DNA from: Phoronis australis
Taxonomy: Eukaryota > Phoronida > Phoronidae
Length of the DNA stretch: 64,000 bases
NCBI GenBank assembly: GCA_002633005.1
Contig: NMRA01000263.1
Coordinates: forward strand, 24,692-88,691
Direction of reading: 5' to 3'
Part shown: in pieces, positions 12,701-24,326 of the stretch
Numbering within the stretch: position 1 is the first letter of the stretch
Layout: each line of letters begins with the position of its first letter
Translations under genes and position numbers: made by a program
Notes under the pieces: generated by a model
Told to the model about the DNA's origin: nothing
The model's input: the letters and a program-made list of their open reading frames with translations, nothing else
Database searches by the model: none

Positions 12701-15700
12701 CAAACTCATGAAAACGAAATCACTTAAAAAGGACCATGGTGTTGGGATTTTGTCAAATAAATTACGCAAAACGCAAAGGCTGACGTGATACTTGGGCCTT
12801 CTGCAGACCCATCGCAACAGACACTATCTTTTAACTCAGCTGCTCATACTACCCTGCTTAAGAATTTTGCAAGTGTTTTACTGTTTTGTTATTGATGACA
12901 GTCTTCACTGAAACTGGTTTATTTCCAAAGCATTCTTTTCCAATGCTTTCGTAAGTGAAACACCGACCGACATGGTGCACTCGTGTTTCATCTTCCATCC
13001 AGCATTTCGGGTTACACGACTCTGTTCCTTGAGCTGCTGCTTTCTTATGTTTCTGTAGCTTCAGTGACCTGTTACCGTTGCAACTAGCTTGTTTATTTTC
13101 GAACCCTCACCATATGCTTTGATGGAGCTTAATTCATGATCTATAACCACATTTTCATCTAGAATAAGACTTTTCATTTTTTTTTTAAATGTAGCATTTT
13201 TTATCGACCGATCAGGTAGCATGCACAGCGGTGGAAATGCATTTTAACACAGTTACACATGTCAACATAAGTTTGTTTTCCCTGATATGCTCACTGGCTT
13301 GGCAATTCCGATTCCTGCCTGGTCGACACAAAAAGACCGTCACACTACCTGTGTAGCGATAGGAAGAACTGATATTATCATAAGATGAGCTAAACGTTTT
13401 TCAATTCCAATGACCCAGGACAAGCATGAGTAAGATAACATCGGTCTCGATTGATCATAGCAGTGCATATCCATTTCACGGTTATAAGTTTCACACCTCA
13501 TGTTTTGCCTATGAGTTGCTTACATTGCATTAGTGTAGCCTTATTAGTTAATTATATAGCTTGCTCTCTAGAACAACTCCTGATAGTTAAGCCTTACTGG
13601 AAAGACTTAGTTACTTCCAACTCAACCATAGAGGGCCAAAATTAGCCTCCCGTTCAGTAACGCTAGGACCTCGCTAAAAAGCAAGACTTCGCGAGATTAC
13701 GTGAGGTATGGCCGTGTGTTTTAAATGAGAGCACGTGACTTTGACTGAGTTTTAGCTAGGTCCTAGCGTAGGTCCTAGCGTAGGTCCTAGCGTCTACTGA
13801 ACGCACGCTAGGTTTCATTTAATGACTTAACAGTACTAAATAGTTTGGATTTTTATCAGTGAATGCTAGACCGTTTTGGCTGGCCCGTTCAGTAGCAGTG
13901 TTAATAGTACGTTGAGCCCAGCATCTCATCTACTCTTTATTACCCGCATCGGTGATCAGCAGGGCTTGATCATAAACAGACACTCTTTCTCTTTAATTTT
14001 ATAAGAAGGATATGGGGTACTTCTAGTTCTTACAGGGTATTTTTTATGGCATCACTCACTGATGATAGAGCTGCGTCTATAGTTTGAATGCCTAGAGAAG
14101 ATAGACTTTGTCCATGCTATGACAAGGAGAAATTGAAAGTGAACTCCACTTTTACTTGTGCGTCCCCAGTACGCGGATCTTAGGATTAGTTTTAGGATTT
14201 CACATGTCTCTTTTTTAGAGTTGTTCGTATATTTTTCACAAAAATTATGTAGTCAAGAGATGAAGTGTTTGAAGAAATGTTGTGAAGTGCTTGTTTTTTT
14301 GCTGAAAAACGTAGATCGTCGTAAATGTTGAATTGTGAGCAGACTGGCAATATAGCGTCCAATTGAAAACGTATTCACTGTATGTATGTATGAGGGGCCG
14401 CTAGCCTCTATGTATTGACGAAATATACAATGTACCTTGGAGTCCCACTACTACTGCTACTGCTACTGCTACTGCTACTATTATCATTATCATTATCATT
14501 ATCATCGTTATTATTATGTTACATCATGCTCACAGAGTTGCTGTAGCTCTTTGTGCCTCCATATTGAGATTCAAGTCATCTTTCTTAAAACAGTCAGATA
14601 CTTTGGCTCTTAAACGTCGCCATTCTGACGTGGATTGCCTTTTCCTCTGACTGGTCATTGAAGATAGCCCAAGACGAAACAACTAACTAGATAATGAGTG
14701 TTTTTTCTCGTGCTTCTCAGAGACTTCAGCCAAGAGCACCTTAGCAGGGTTTTCTTTCAATCAAACCTTTGAACTAGCACTTTGTGGTGACACTTAGGTT
14801 TCTTTTCCTGAAAATGAACTCTCTCAGTTAGGTATTTCTTAATCATATGCAACAGCAAGCGCTCAGCAGCAACAGCTCAATATAGTTCGTTGTCAACAAG
14901 TTTCGTTTCTCACCGTCTTCTCACTACATATAATAGGCATTGTCTAAGTTTTGTTCCACTCGGCCTCAGCGTTCGCAACTATTTTTCTGGCGTTTGTGAA
15001 CATTTTCGCATCACGAATTATTGGCCTAGATGTAAGAGTAATTTTTTGCACTTCGCTGATATGTCACTTGGGGGAAACTAAATCAATATCATGGGAATTA
15101 GAAATTCACTAGATGATGCTTATTGAAAACAGAATCTTACTCATGCACAGAACACGAACGCCATCAGTGCTACTGAACTGGGGCGGGTTTCGTGGACACG
15201 GAAACTCACAAAACACAAGAACAGTTAAGTTTTCGTCAGATATTGTAAAGCAAAACACGGCATCCAATCAACTTGTCTCGCGAGTAACTTGTGCCTACTT
15301 TGCTTTCTGCCCTCAATCCATCCAGCTACTTATTAAAAATATTGAGCCTGAGCACCACCTAACGAATACCGAATCGCTCACTGAAGATCTCTCTATCCTT
15401 TAGGTGCTGGTTATGGAATACCTGAAAGGTGACAAATATTCAGTTGACGTGGTGATTTCCCGGGAAAAAATTGTTGGAGGCTTCGTTGTTAAGAGAGGTC
15501 CTGCCCCACTTCCGGAGTTTTGGAACACTTCTATCATCATTCCTGGTGATGATTCAGATAAAATGAACGATGAATTGATTGAAGCTTCGTATCAATGCTG
15601 TCGAGCCGTCGGTCTTCGCCACGGGGTGTACAACGTCGAATTGATCCGCGTCAAAGGTGACGAGTGGCCAAGGTTAATCGAAATCAACCCACGTCCTGCA

Positions 15701-16102
15701 GGTAATATGCTGGTTACATTACACAAAGAAGCGTATGCAAATGATACTATGGTCATACATGCGAAACTCCGCTGTAGCGTTGAACTTTCTCTTTGTGAGA
15801 TGAAGATTGAGCCCAAAACACACGTGACTGCATATTACTTCGACTTGGTCAGGCGCAAAGATAAGTTGAGAACAGCTTACGGTCATATGTTATCAAACGC
15901 AAAGGAATACGATGTCAGAATGTTGAATACAGGACCGAAAACTATGACAGAAATGATGTACGATAACTCCAAGTACGTGCGCCCAATTCTAGTAGTGATG
16001 ACGTCAGATGAATCAAGATGTGAGGCGATCAATAAATTGAGTCGATTTCTCGTTGATTCAAAGTACTTCGGTAGCATGGAAGAAGCATTGCTGTACTTTT
16101 AA
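9730..16102 (+). CDS. ATP-grasp ligase, tandem copy 1 (4 coding exons, 461 aa)
   Basis: Coding exons are 9730-10038, 10460-10618, 12079-12297 and 15404-16102. All have GT-AG borders and phase-0 joints. The start is the ATG in CCAACCATGG, ten bases after an acceptor (AG 9718-9719), so a 5' untranslated exon should lie upstream. Exon 1 (residues 1-103) is the N-terminal domain and exon 2 (104-156) the linker. Exon 3 (157-229) carries FPVVMKP (Lys184) and the loop CGSGSVGC. Exon 4 (230-461) carries the hinge LVMEYLKG and the metal-binding residues Glu308, Glu322 and Asn324 (EINPRPAGNM). Known for the family: ATP-dependent joining of a carboxylate to an amine through an acyl-phosphate. The relation to carnosine synthase or bacterial L-amino-acid ligases is inferred; the substrate is unknown. 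Vertebrate carnosine synthase is roughly twice as long. No signal peptide is evident, so the protein is probably cytosolic. The 3.1-kb intron 3 is composite. Confidence 0.87.
10935..11640. mobile_element. Insertion in intron 2 of copy 1 containing a fold-back element
   Basis: Intron 2 of copy 3 lacks this stretch: its sequence jumps from the equivalent of about 10930 to about 11641. Within it, 11463-11640 is a long imperfect palindrome. ATAGATTATTACATG (11470-11484) faces CATGTAATAATCTAT (11618-11632), and the TCTAGAGC / GCTCTAGA blocks also pair. It resembles a fold-back or MITE insertion. Confidence 0.55.
13652..13802 (+). mobile_element. MITE family M1, copy 1 (in intron 3 of ligase copy 1)
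   Basis: A 151-bp element with ends GTTCAGTAACGCTAGGACCT and the inverted counterpart closing in TCTACTGAAC. It carries three tandem TAGGTCCTAGCG units where copies 2 and 3 have two. A CACGTG hexamer sits in the middle. No open frame. Confidence 0.8.
14447..14517 (+). repeat. Microsatellite (CTACTG)n followed by (TTATCA)n
   Basis: A run of CTACTG/CTGCTA units passes directly into TTATCA units. It lies in intron 3 of ligase copy 1, between the copy-3-like and copy-2-like intron blocks. Confidence 0.9.
14830..15403 (+). repeat. Copy-2-like block of intron 3
   Basis: Aligns with the whole 3' part of intron 3 of copy 2 (43650-44199), up to the exon 4 acceptor. The earlier part of the same intron (12298-12955) aligns with intron 3 of copy 3 (62642-63200). 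The intron therefore contains paralogous intron material twice. Confidence 0.75.
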
Positions 16103-16103
16103 A

Positions 16104-16602
16104 TGAACAATTATTAAGCTAATTAATCTCGGTGTCAATTTTTTATCCTGGGACGAAAACCCAAGTTAGTCGTAATAACACGGGTGATATCAGCCTCAGC
16201 TGACGTCAACCCTTCAGTAGTGCCGAATTCTCACTGATAGCAAATGTGCGCCGCATGCGTCTGCCGTGGCTATTACGTTGCTGGAGAGACTTGACACAAT
16301 AAACGTTTGCTATGCGTAATTGAATGACACATAACACCTAGATCCCGACAGAGGCTGCGTAACTCAAAGTGGGTATTGAGGCAATGTTGTAATTGCGTCA
16401 TGAAGCTGCACGGGCCTGGTCTAATTAAAGTTTCTTTAATATCTAGTAAATATTAATTGCTGCTCTTTTTCTTTTCATTCGAAATTAATTGGCAGGTGAT
16501 GGGAATAGTTGTATTTTTGTACATTCGGTAATGGCAATTAATATAAATGGTTAATGGATAGTTCAGTTGTGGCGTAGTACGTGGAGTGTTGACACTTCAC
16601 GG
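16104..16602 (+). repeat. 3' flank shared by ligase copies 1 and 2
   Basis: Near-collinear with 44900-45390, including the AATAAA signal. This marks the downstream end of the duplication unit. The similarity stops at about 16600 here and about 45390 there. Confidence 0.75.
16298..16303 (+). promoter_or_regulatory. Polyadenylation signal AATAAA, copy 1
   Basis: AATAAA lies 196 bp after the stop, in 3' flank that aligns with copy 2. The hexamer is conserved at the matching position in copy 2 (45090-45095). Confidence 0.5.
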
Positions 16603-17040
16603 ATTTGAACCATAATATGCATTTTGATTACCTTTGAAATTATAAACAAAACAGTAAATTTCAATCTCATTATACCTTGTTTAAGGGGGAGTAAGTCAGG
16701 GGGCCTTTATTTTGGGGTAAAACCAGGCAAAGGACTCACCGAAATGGCCTATTTTCAATGCATTATAAGAAAATACTGATGCACAAGATAATCAATTGTT
16801 TGTATTTTTGTAATAAAGCAAGTCTTTGGCTTCATCAAGATGTTCAACAATTCTCATTAAATGCCGCTAAGATCAAAATTTCAGGTTTAAAGTACAGTGG
16901 GGTCAGAGATTAACGAAGCATTGCGATTTCCCAACATTTTGAGCCCGTATATGTCAGTTGGCACAACACTGATCAACACCAGACACAAAACGTTTCTATC
17001 TTAGTGTTGTTGACACCGTAAAATCGTCTGGCGGTGAGAA
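16603..17040. repeat. Dispersed repeat R2, copy A
   Basis: Aligns with 18433-18875 in the same orientation (shared blocks CACGGATTTGAACCATA, TTGTTTAAGGGGGAG, ACTCACCGAAA). No terminal repeats or coding frame are seen. Confidence 0.7.
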
Positions 17041-17540
17041 TTATTCTATAGGAATTACAACCTTCAGACAACCACCTCAGTTGAAATCACCTTCAATACC
17101 GATAAATGTACTTTGGAACGCTATAAAACCAGTAAAGTACATAGATTTGATTCGAAAATTGTTTTATTAATGTTTAGTTTAGTTTCATTAAGTAAGGTGC
17201 ATTGATTTATTTAAATTATTTTTTCCATTTTCACCAAAATTCCGTGCTTTTCGTGAACACATTGTCCAACAACAGATTCTCTTCAGTGGTGGTAACATGG
17301 CTGACGATCCTGACTTGCAGTTTTAGGCCTAACTACTGTGATGAAGTGTGTGTGGTACCTCAAAAGAATATCCTCTGCTCATGTGTGAAGCTTATACTAA
17401 CAATCAATTGATGCAGCATAAACTGAGTACTAAGTCATCACACCTATAAACTGAATGGCAATTGATTTTGGCGAGAGTCGGACAATTTATGACTGCGTGT
17501 CCACCGGATCTGTCTGTGTGTCCAAGACACCGGGCGAGCG

Positions 17541-17678
17541 GTCAGTAGACGCTAGGACCTACGCTAGGACCTAGCTAAAACCTAGTAAAAGTCACGTGTT
17601 CTCGTTTAAAATACACGGCAATATAACGTGTAATCTCGCGAAGTCTTGCTTTTTAGCGAGGTCCTAGCGTTACTGAAC
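17541..17678 (-). mobile_element. MITE family M1, copy 2
   Basis: Reverse-orientation copy of the element at 13652-13802, with the same ends and two TAGGTCCTAGCG units. The mid-element CACGTG is retained. The flanking CCTCCC next to the GTTCAGTAACG end is shared by copies 1-3 and may belong to the element. Confidence 0.8.
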
Positions 17679-17679
17679 G

Positions 17680-18432
17680 GGAGGTGGGTTCGTCTTGGAA
17701 TTAGCCTCAGTGGAAACCAAGTAGACTGTGCGAATATCCATGTCATTAGTAGTAGCTCGCGTGCCAACCTTGAAGTGGGGTTGCTGGTTGAAATGTCTAA
17801 AGTCGACTCACTGCCACTGGAACAAAATAATGAATGTGTTCTTCCTGGTTGTATCTGGTTAGTACTGCTTTGTTTGAATTTGAAGTTACATGTATCACAT
17901 GATGGTAGCATTTTGGCGGTAATAGCCAGGGTTATAGATACCTGAATTGAGAACCGGTTAGTACCACTAGAAACAATGGGTAGTATTCTATGGAACAGTG
18001 TCAGGGTATTACTCAGCATCCCGCGCGCCGAATTTGGTGGGCAACATTTGCCACGGTTTAGTGCGCCGATGGGTAACTACGGGCAAATTCTCAAAGAAGT
18101 TAGGCACTCTTTTGTTTCCCAACTTCACAGCCACTTCTGTCTGCCCCTCCCCTCCAGCACGGTGAGTGGACCCAAAATCCTATCTAATACCTTGTAGTGG
18201 AAGTAACAGGTTCTCCTTTCAGGAAATTTACAAACTGACTGATTATGCATGTATTATCAAAATGTAGCAACAGTACTTGTTCGGAAAAGTATAGAGACAA
18301 TAAAACTTTTTATTGTGCCCACTGATGAATTTCAGTGAGCGTGCATCACTGTACTAAACTGATGGACAATCTTGAGTTCGTAAGAGTGAAGTACGGCTCA
18401 CAGCAGGCACAAATGCCCAGAGGGGTGATAAA
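17680..18432. other. Intergenic, nothing recognised
   Basis: Contains open frames of up to about 100 codons on both strands, overlapping each other and partly the MITE. No domain, splice context or conservation supports them. Confidence 0.35.
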
Positions 18433-18875
18433 CGCAGTGTCACGGATTTGAACCATACAAGGCATTTTAGTTTCCTCAGGGGTGATAAACAAAACAGTAA
18501 AGTCCAATCTCATTTTACCTTGTTTAAGGGGGAGAAATCATGGAGTCTCTATTTTGGGGGTATACCATGCCATGGACTCACCGAAAATGCCTTATTTGCA
18601 TTGCATAATAAAAAATACCGGTACACAAGATCATTAATTGTTTGTAATTTTGAAATATGGCAAGTCTCCGGCTTCACAAAGATGTTAAATAATACTCATT
18701 AACTTTGCCACTAAGTTCAAAATTTCAGGCATGAAGTATAGAGGGGTCAGAGGTTAACAAATCATTGCAATTTCGCCACACTTTGGGCCCGTATATCTCA
18801 ACTGGCACAACACTGATCAACACCAGACTTTTACACAAGACGTTTATATCTTCGTGATGTTGATTTGCACAATAC
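18433..18875. repeat. Dispersed repeat R2, copy B
   Basis: Second copy of 16603-17040, with about the same length and orientation and scattered substitutions. Confidence 0.7.
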
Positions 18876-19189
18876 AATCTTCATCTTCGCCCGAACATTG
18901 TACAATCTGTTGGGTTCCCTGAGTGATTTAACCAGTTGTTATTGATGTGATATTGTAGAAACTGAGGTAAAGGCAAAATTCAATATAGGAACACTTGTTA
19001 TGATTTTGTCGGTAAAATTTAGGATGTTAAGTCACTGTTCTGGTTGACACTTTGTTGTCCAATTTATTTAAAGATGCTGGTATTTCAGTTTTCATCTTTC
19101 AAATTCATATTACTCTCAACCTCACTTAACTAAAACGCGAGGCCTTATCTGAGTGTTGACTTTTCTACAGGCTTAAGGAAAGGCGGTGA

Positions 19190-19830
19190 CTTAACCAGAC
19201 TGGCGAGTTTTAGGTAGTATATGTGATGACAAGTTAAGGGAGGGGGCCCTGAATTTTGAAAGGTTAAGTTTGGGATTCACATACTTGAACCGATTCAAAG
19301 AACACATTTAGATACCTCGTTTTTCCATGCTACTTTGCCCAACTTAACTCGATGACCAGTGTTAAGCCAGATTGCAGTCACATTAAATATCTTTTTTTAC
19401 TTTAATTTGTTCCAACATTGTTTTTGCAATGTGACAAGTAATTAGCACGGTATCTGTTGATGAGTTAAGGGAGGTACGGATGTCACCTGGATTTTGAATG
19501 GATAACATCAGGAGTGTCATGCTTGAGCCGATTCACTGGCATTTAGTGCTTTTATCACATTTAGATATCTCGTGTTTTCCAAGTTACTTTGTATAAATTA
19601 ACTGGGCGATGAGTGTTTAACCAGATTCTAGCCGCATTAGATTTCACTTTAATTTACTTTGAAGTGGTCCAACATTGTATATACAGACTTAGGAGTTAGG
19701 TGTACAGTAGGGGATGAGGAGGTACATGTAAGCGAGATCACCTGTATTTTGAACAGTTAACACAGGAGTGTCATATTTGAGCCAGTCCATTAGCACTTAG
19801 TTCAGTTACCACATTTAGATATCTCTGTTG
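19190..19830. repeat. Degenerate ~250-bp tandem repeat
   Basis: Units begin near 19225, 19460 and 19705 and share GAGTTAAGGGAGG-like, ATTTTGAA, GAGCCGATTCA-like and ACATTTAGATATCTCG blocks in the same order. The third unit is partial. Non-coding. Confidence 0.6.
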
Positions 19831-20053
19831 TGATTTTGCCTAAGAAAAGTAGATAGTCTTGCTATTAAAGCGCCATGAAGATTTAGCAGTTAGATTCCAA
19901 CGTGCATGAAGCTATATTTTAAACTCGAGACTGTTTCAAAGTTTATATGCTGTATATTGTTTGGAAAAACATGAGCTACAATACGATACTTGTGGTGTAC
20001 TTATGGACTTTATACTGAAAGCAGCCTTTATCGTCCTCACTTCTTTCACGTGA

Positions 20054-21768
20054 CCTCTGTAGTGGATGAAAATCTGACCATGCTTCTAACAGGAGGCATT
20101 TATAACGGCTCATCACCTGGAACGGGATACCATTGCCCTCAGGAGGACTGGGAAGTAATTTGAATTCACTTCTTTAAACTTGTCACAACTAGTCACACAC
20201 ACTTACAGTGTATTCAACTATGTTCCTTTGTGCCTCCCACAGCGCATATGAAGTATCTTCTCACTGGTAGCTGGCTCCATGTAGTCAGCCCACACTGCTA
20301 CTTGAAAGTCTCACATTTTTTCACATATGTCAGTCACAACAAGCTGCACACAGATATCAAAATGACAACACTAGCCAGCCATACCACTCCAAAAAGTGAA
20401 GTTATTGGGGCACTGGCCGCTATACAACGTCCACGGAAATCTGGTCACCAGTGGTTTTGCCTTTGCCTGTAATTGCCAATGAATCTTTCATCTTGACACT
20501 GTCCTCCGCTTTCAACGCCCTCCATCACATCCACTTGACGCTTCCTCAAAAATAACGTTTGTTCAGACACACTCCAGAGCTAAGTCTCAGTAAGCATAGT
20601 CTTTGTTAACAGGACAATCACAAATAAAACCAAAAATAAATGATATTTTTCATACAACACTGTAAGATTTGGAAAGTCGCAAGAGGGGAGGAGGTAACCA
20701 CGTTTTTTGAAGTAAAGTGTTATGACCATCATTTATCGGCCGTGTTTCGTTTTTTTAGCTGTGCGAATGAGATTATCGAGCTTTGTAAAACCGGTGAGAT
20801 TTGAATTTCGACTCTCGCAAAAGGTGTCCTGCCAAAACTACCGCTGTTTGTCTAGTAAGTATCCTAATTCTATGACTACGAGCACTTTTCAGAAATAAAG
20901 TAGAGTACTCTTGGTGCCTAGAAAATACGAAATTCGACGAATGATCAATTGATTCATAGTTTGCGGGTCAACTAGTAGCAAATATTCATTTTTGTTGACG
21001 TTTGTCGGCATTACTGATTGTGGTGAAATGGCGTAACCACCAGTCACTTTTGACCTCAACTGACATGAAATTCGTAAGGACCAGAGGCTTTTTGTCTTAT
21101 TTTGTTGATCTAAGATAGCTCAACACTACTAAAATGTTCTGAAATTTGTGCCAGCTGAGATATCGTAATACGAATTTAGCCAATTTTGACAGTTTCAAAA
21201 ATCACTATAAGTACTCATCATATGCGGCCCTAAAAACAGACAAAAAATTATTGAAATCTTTTAAATTTGCATGAATAAAGTAGTTGAAGGTCACCCCTAA
21301 TCAATAACATAGGTTCCATATTTCAATGTTACTTTCTCTGCCTAACAGAAGTGTCGAAATTTTACTAAAACTCATCGGCCGCCAAGATCACAACTTGCCG
21401 GAAACAAATATTATTCATGGAAACAAGAAGGAGGCGTTTTGAAAAAAATAAAGGTAGCCTGAATTCAGTGGGGCCAGGGTCAACACACAGAGAAAATATA
21501 TAGAGAAACTGTGGCATAGCGTTTATCACCCTTTGCCTGGTCCTTTCGCGAACATGCTCCTAAGACCAAAAACTTGTCTTTACTTACGACCAAAGATAAA
21601 AAGTCAGAAGAGACGCACCGTTTCGTGAACACAAAGTCGAATTTTGGGTCTTCGGTCTGAAATTAGACATTATTTCTGTTCTGACATTGAAGAGCGTACA
21701 AACTACGCTTTCAAATTCACAAAACTAAACGAGGTGATGTGTAAGAGTAATATTAGTCTTGCAATTCT
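20054..21768. repeat. Dispersed repeat R1, copy B, with internal insertion
   Basis: 20054-20529 and 21507-21768 align with 1594-2339. The 977 bp at 20530-21506 have no counterpart in copy A. They are either an insertion here or a deletion there. I see no inverted repeats at the edges of the extra segment. Confidence 0.6.
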
Positions 21769-21779
21769 TGAAAGGGGAT

Positions 21780-23050
21780 TTATTGACATTTTGTAAACAA
21801 ATATGATTTTGTTTGCTTGAGAAGACCCTGGTATGACTGGAAAATGATATTTCACAAGTGCCGGTAAGTAACACTGAATTGGCCCTACTTCCTTTGCCGG
21901 TTTAGTGATTCAAAAAAAACACAAGGTGATCTTCAATATGACATTGTTTAGAGAAATGAAATTTTGAAAATAACAACGGTTTAATCTTGGTGTAAATGTC
22001 CAACAGTCCAATCTTAAGCCTACTCTACAGCAAGCATAATTTCGGTTTTCGACTAGATTAGACCGATTTTGGTCTTAATATGCATAATACGTGGCTAAGA
22101 CAATTTGTTCTTAATTTAGCCCGATTTCAGTCTTGGTTAAGACAGAAAACTTTTTATGAAACTGGCCCTGGGAAAAGAACCAAGCAAAAGGTAGAGAAGA
22201 AGTTTATCGATTTAGAGGTTTTATAGGCTTTTTTATCGAACGACAGTGTTGGAAATATTACTTGAAGTTAAGCTATGTTATTTAAAGGTATTTTTGCTAA
22301 TATGTATCTTTTGTGCTCAAATTTTGTACACTAGTTTATCTTTCAAGTACTCCCATACGAGAACTTCTCCAAACAAACCTCAAGTTGATTATTTTGCTCC
22401 AACGTATGCTACAAGGATGACTAATTAACCAAAACTTGCAGCGTTTGACAAACTGATTATTAAAAGAAAACGTAAAAAAATGGGTCTGAAAAGAATCTTT
22501 ATCTATTATTACGTATCTATGAAATGTTGAGCAAGATAAAATCAATATCGTTTCATGTGAACTTCTGGACACACTATCACAAAAATGCTTCTAGTGTCCT
22601 GTGTTGCGTTCGTATATTTGGTTTCTTTCAGCGCTTCAACAATGCAGTTTGCAGCTACAAACTTTTTATTATTCGTCTATGAAGTGCTCTCGGAGTTAGC
22701 CCCGCCAGCCTCAGCTCTTGTCCTGATTTGGATTTTGGTGTTGTGGGTGATTCGCGCCAGTGAAATTATCATCCAGGTTTCTGTCGTTATCAGGTGTATT
22801 GCCATCTTCAAAATTGCGAGGCGTGATTTTCCTGCATAACCGCGAACACCGTTGTCTCCACTTTGCTACGCAGACTTTTTACTTCTCTACTTCAAGTTTC
22901 ATTTTCTGTGTTCTGTATCCCGCATGTCTGAGAGCTTTAGACCTGCAGGATGTCCCTCTCTTTCTACCTGGAAAGCTTGGCTTTACGCAAAGCCTTTCAT
23001 TTGATCTCGTTGATGCCCCAAGCCCTTCGTTTTCTTTTGAACTGGACACC
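21780..23050. other. Intergenic, nothing recognised
   Basis: AT-rich. The open frame at 22585-22839 is hydrophobic but has no family signature or conservation that I can see. Confidence 0.35.
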
Positions 23051-23058
23051 TGCCTCCC

Positions 23059-23197
23059 GTTCAGTAACGCTAGGACCTCGCTAAAAAGCAAGATTTCGCG
23101 AGATTACGTGAGATATTGCCGTGTATTTTAAATGAGAACACGTGACTTTGACTAGGTTTTAGCTAGGTCGTAGCGTAGGTCCTAGCGTCTACTGAAC
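23059..23197 (+). mobile_element. MITE family M1, copy 3
   Basis: 139 bp. It keeps both terminal blocks and the CACGTG core. Possible target duplication ACACCTG: present just left (23046-23052) and just right (23200-23206), with CCTCCC as the element's left edge. Confidence 0.8.
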
Positions 23198-23199
23198 GC

Positions 23200-24300
23200 A
23201 CACCTGGTTTCTCTATGCGCCATTGTCAATAAGGTTCTTAGGTCTAGGACTTGAAACGACGTCGCCCGTGGCAGATACTTGCTACTTCTTTCTGTAGTAT
23301 CTCCTGTGGTAAATTCTAGCCTTGGAGTTGTCTATTTTTGGATGTCGGATTTCTCGGAGGCGGCAACCTTGTATCCGTTTTGTCTTTCTCTTTCCTTTCT
23401 CAGGAAATCAGGATACTTCGTTTTTTACTTTCTCGATATGCTTTTTGAATCTCTGCTTATGTTTTACCCATAATGTCTGAAAGAGATAAGTCTCAATAAA
23501 ATATCATGATCGTATGAGGGGAAAAATGCCTATGCGCAGCACTGCTAGACAGACCTAGCTTCAGTCACCAAAATGCAAGTGTTCGCTTTCAGCCCGGGAA
23601 GCAAGTCATCTTATTAGGGCAGGGGATGTGGTCGGACTCCAAACATGGGGCGAAATTTATACCAAGAGCAACAAATTCGACCCATGTTTGTACCAACAGC
23701 AAGAACTGAGACCCATATTTATACCTCAACTGAAAAAGCTTACCGTAGAAGGTGAAAAAAGCGACCACATTTATACCAAAAAAATGAAAAATGCGACCCA
23801 TTTGGGGGCCACGTCCCCACCAACTTTATTATTACATTGAGTGCCCCAGAATTTCAGTTTTCAATGAAATAAAAAATGGATTTCCAGCAGAACTGTAAGA
23901 TATCGTCACTGTAAGCTTTAACTCGATTTGAATCGCCCTTGCCTAAGAAAAATACCTACCAGTCATCAGTTGGAGGATTTTTCATAGATACGTTATTTTG
24001 AATCACAGAAAACACATCAGTTACTAATTTTAGTTTGATGTGGAGCCGCTTCTCAATTTACTAATTTAAAAGCTATTTCGCGTGTAAATATACATTCCGT
24101 TTAAACATGCTTGATTTGAATCGTCACTACCTTGTTTGAAGGGGATTCATAGATAGGTTATTTAGCTTGACATAGATACATTACTACAGAAAGCCTGTTT
24201 CGGTTGGACCTGTACAATTTTGTTTATTTTCACTAAACATAGGACTGTTTCTTAACGCTATGAAAGCTATATAATATCGCTTCGGAAAACACTGCCCATT
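23200..24300. other. Intergenic, nothing recognised
   Basis: AT-rich with no supported gene. The short open frames at 23589-23840 overlap on opposite strands and look like chance. Confidence 0.35.
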
Positions 24301-24326
24301 CATTTTAAATCTGACAATACGTTTAC

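Noticed and set aside
9730-16102. Naming the ligases CARNS1
   Set aside because: Only the ATP-grasp core is recognisable. The proteins are about half the length of vertebrate carnosine synthase and the substrate is unknown.
17606-18019. 137-codon minus-strand frame overlapping a 99-codon plus-strand frame
   Set aside because: Part of it is the MITE arm, with no motif and no splice or conservation support.
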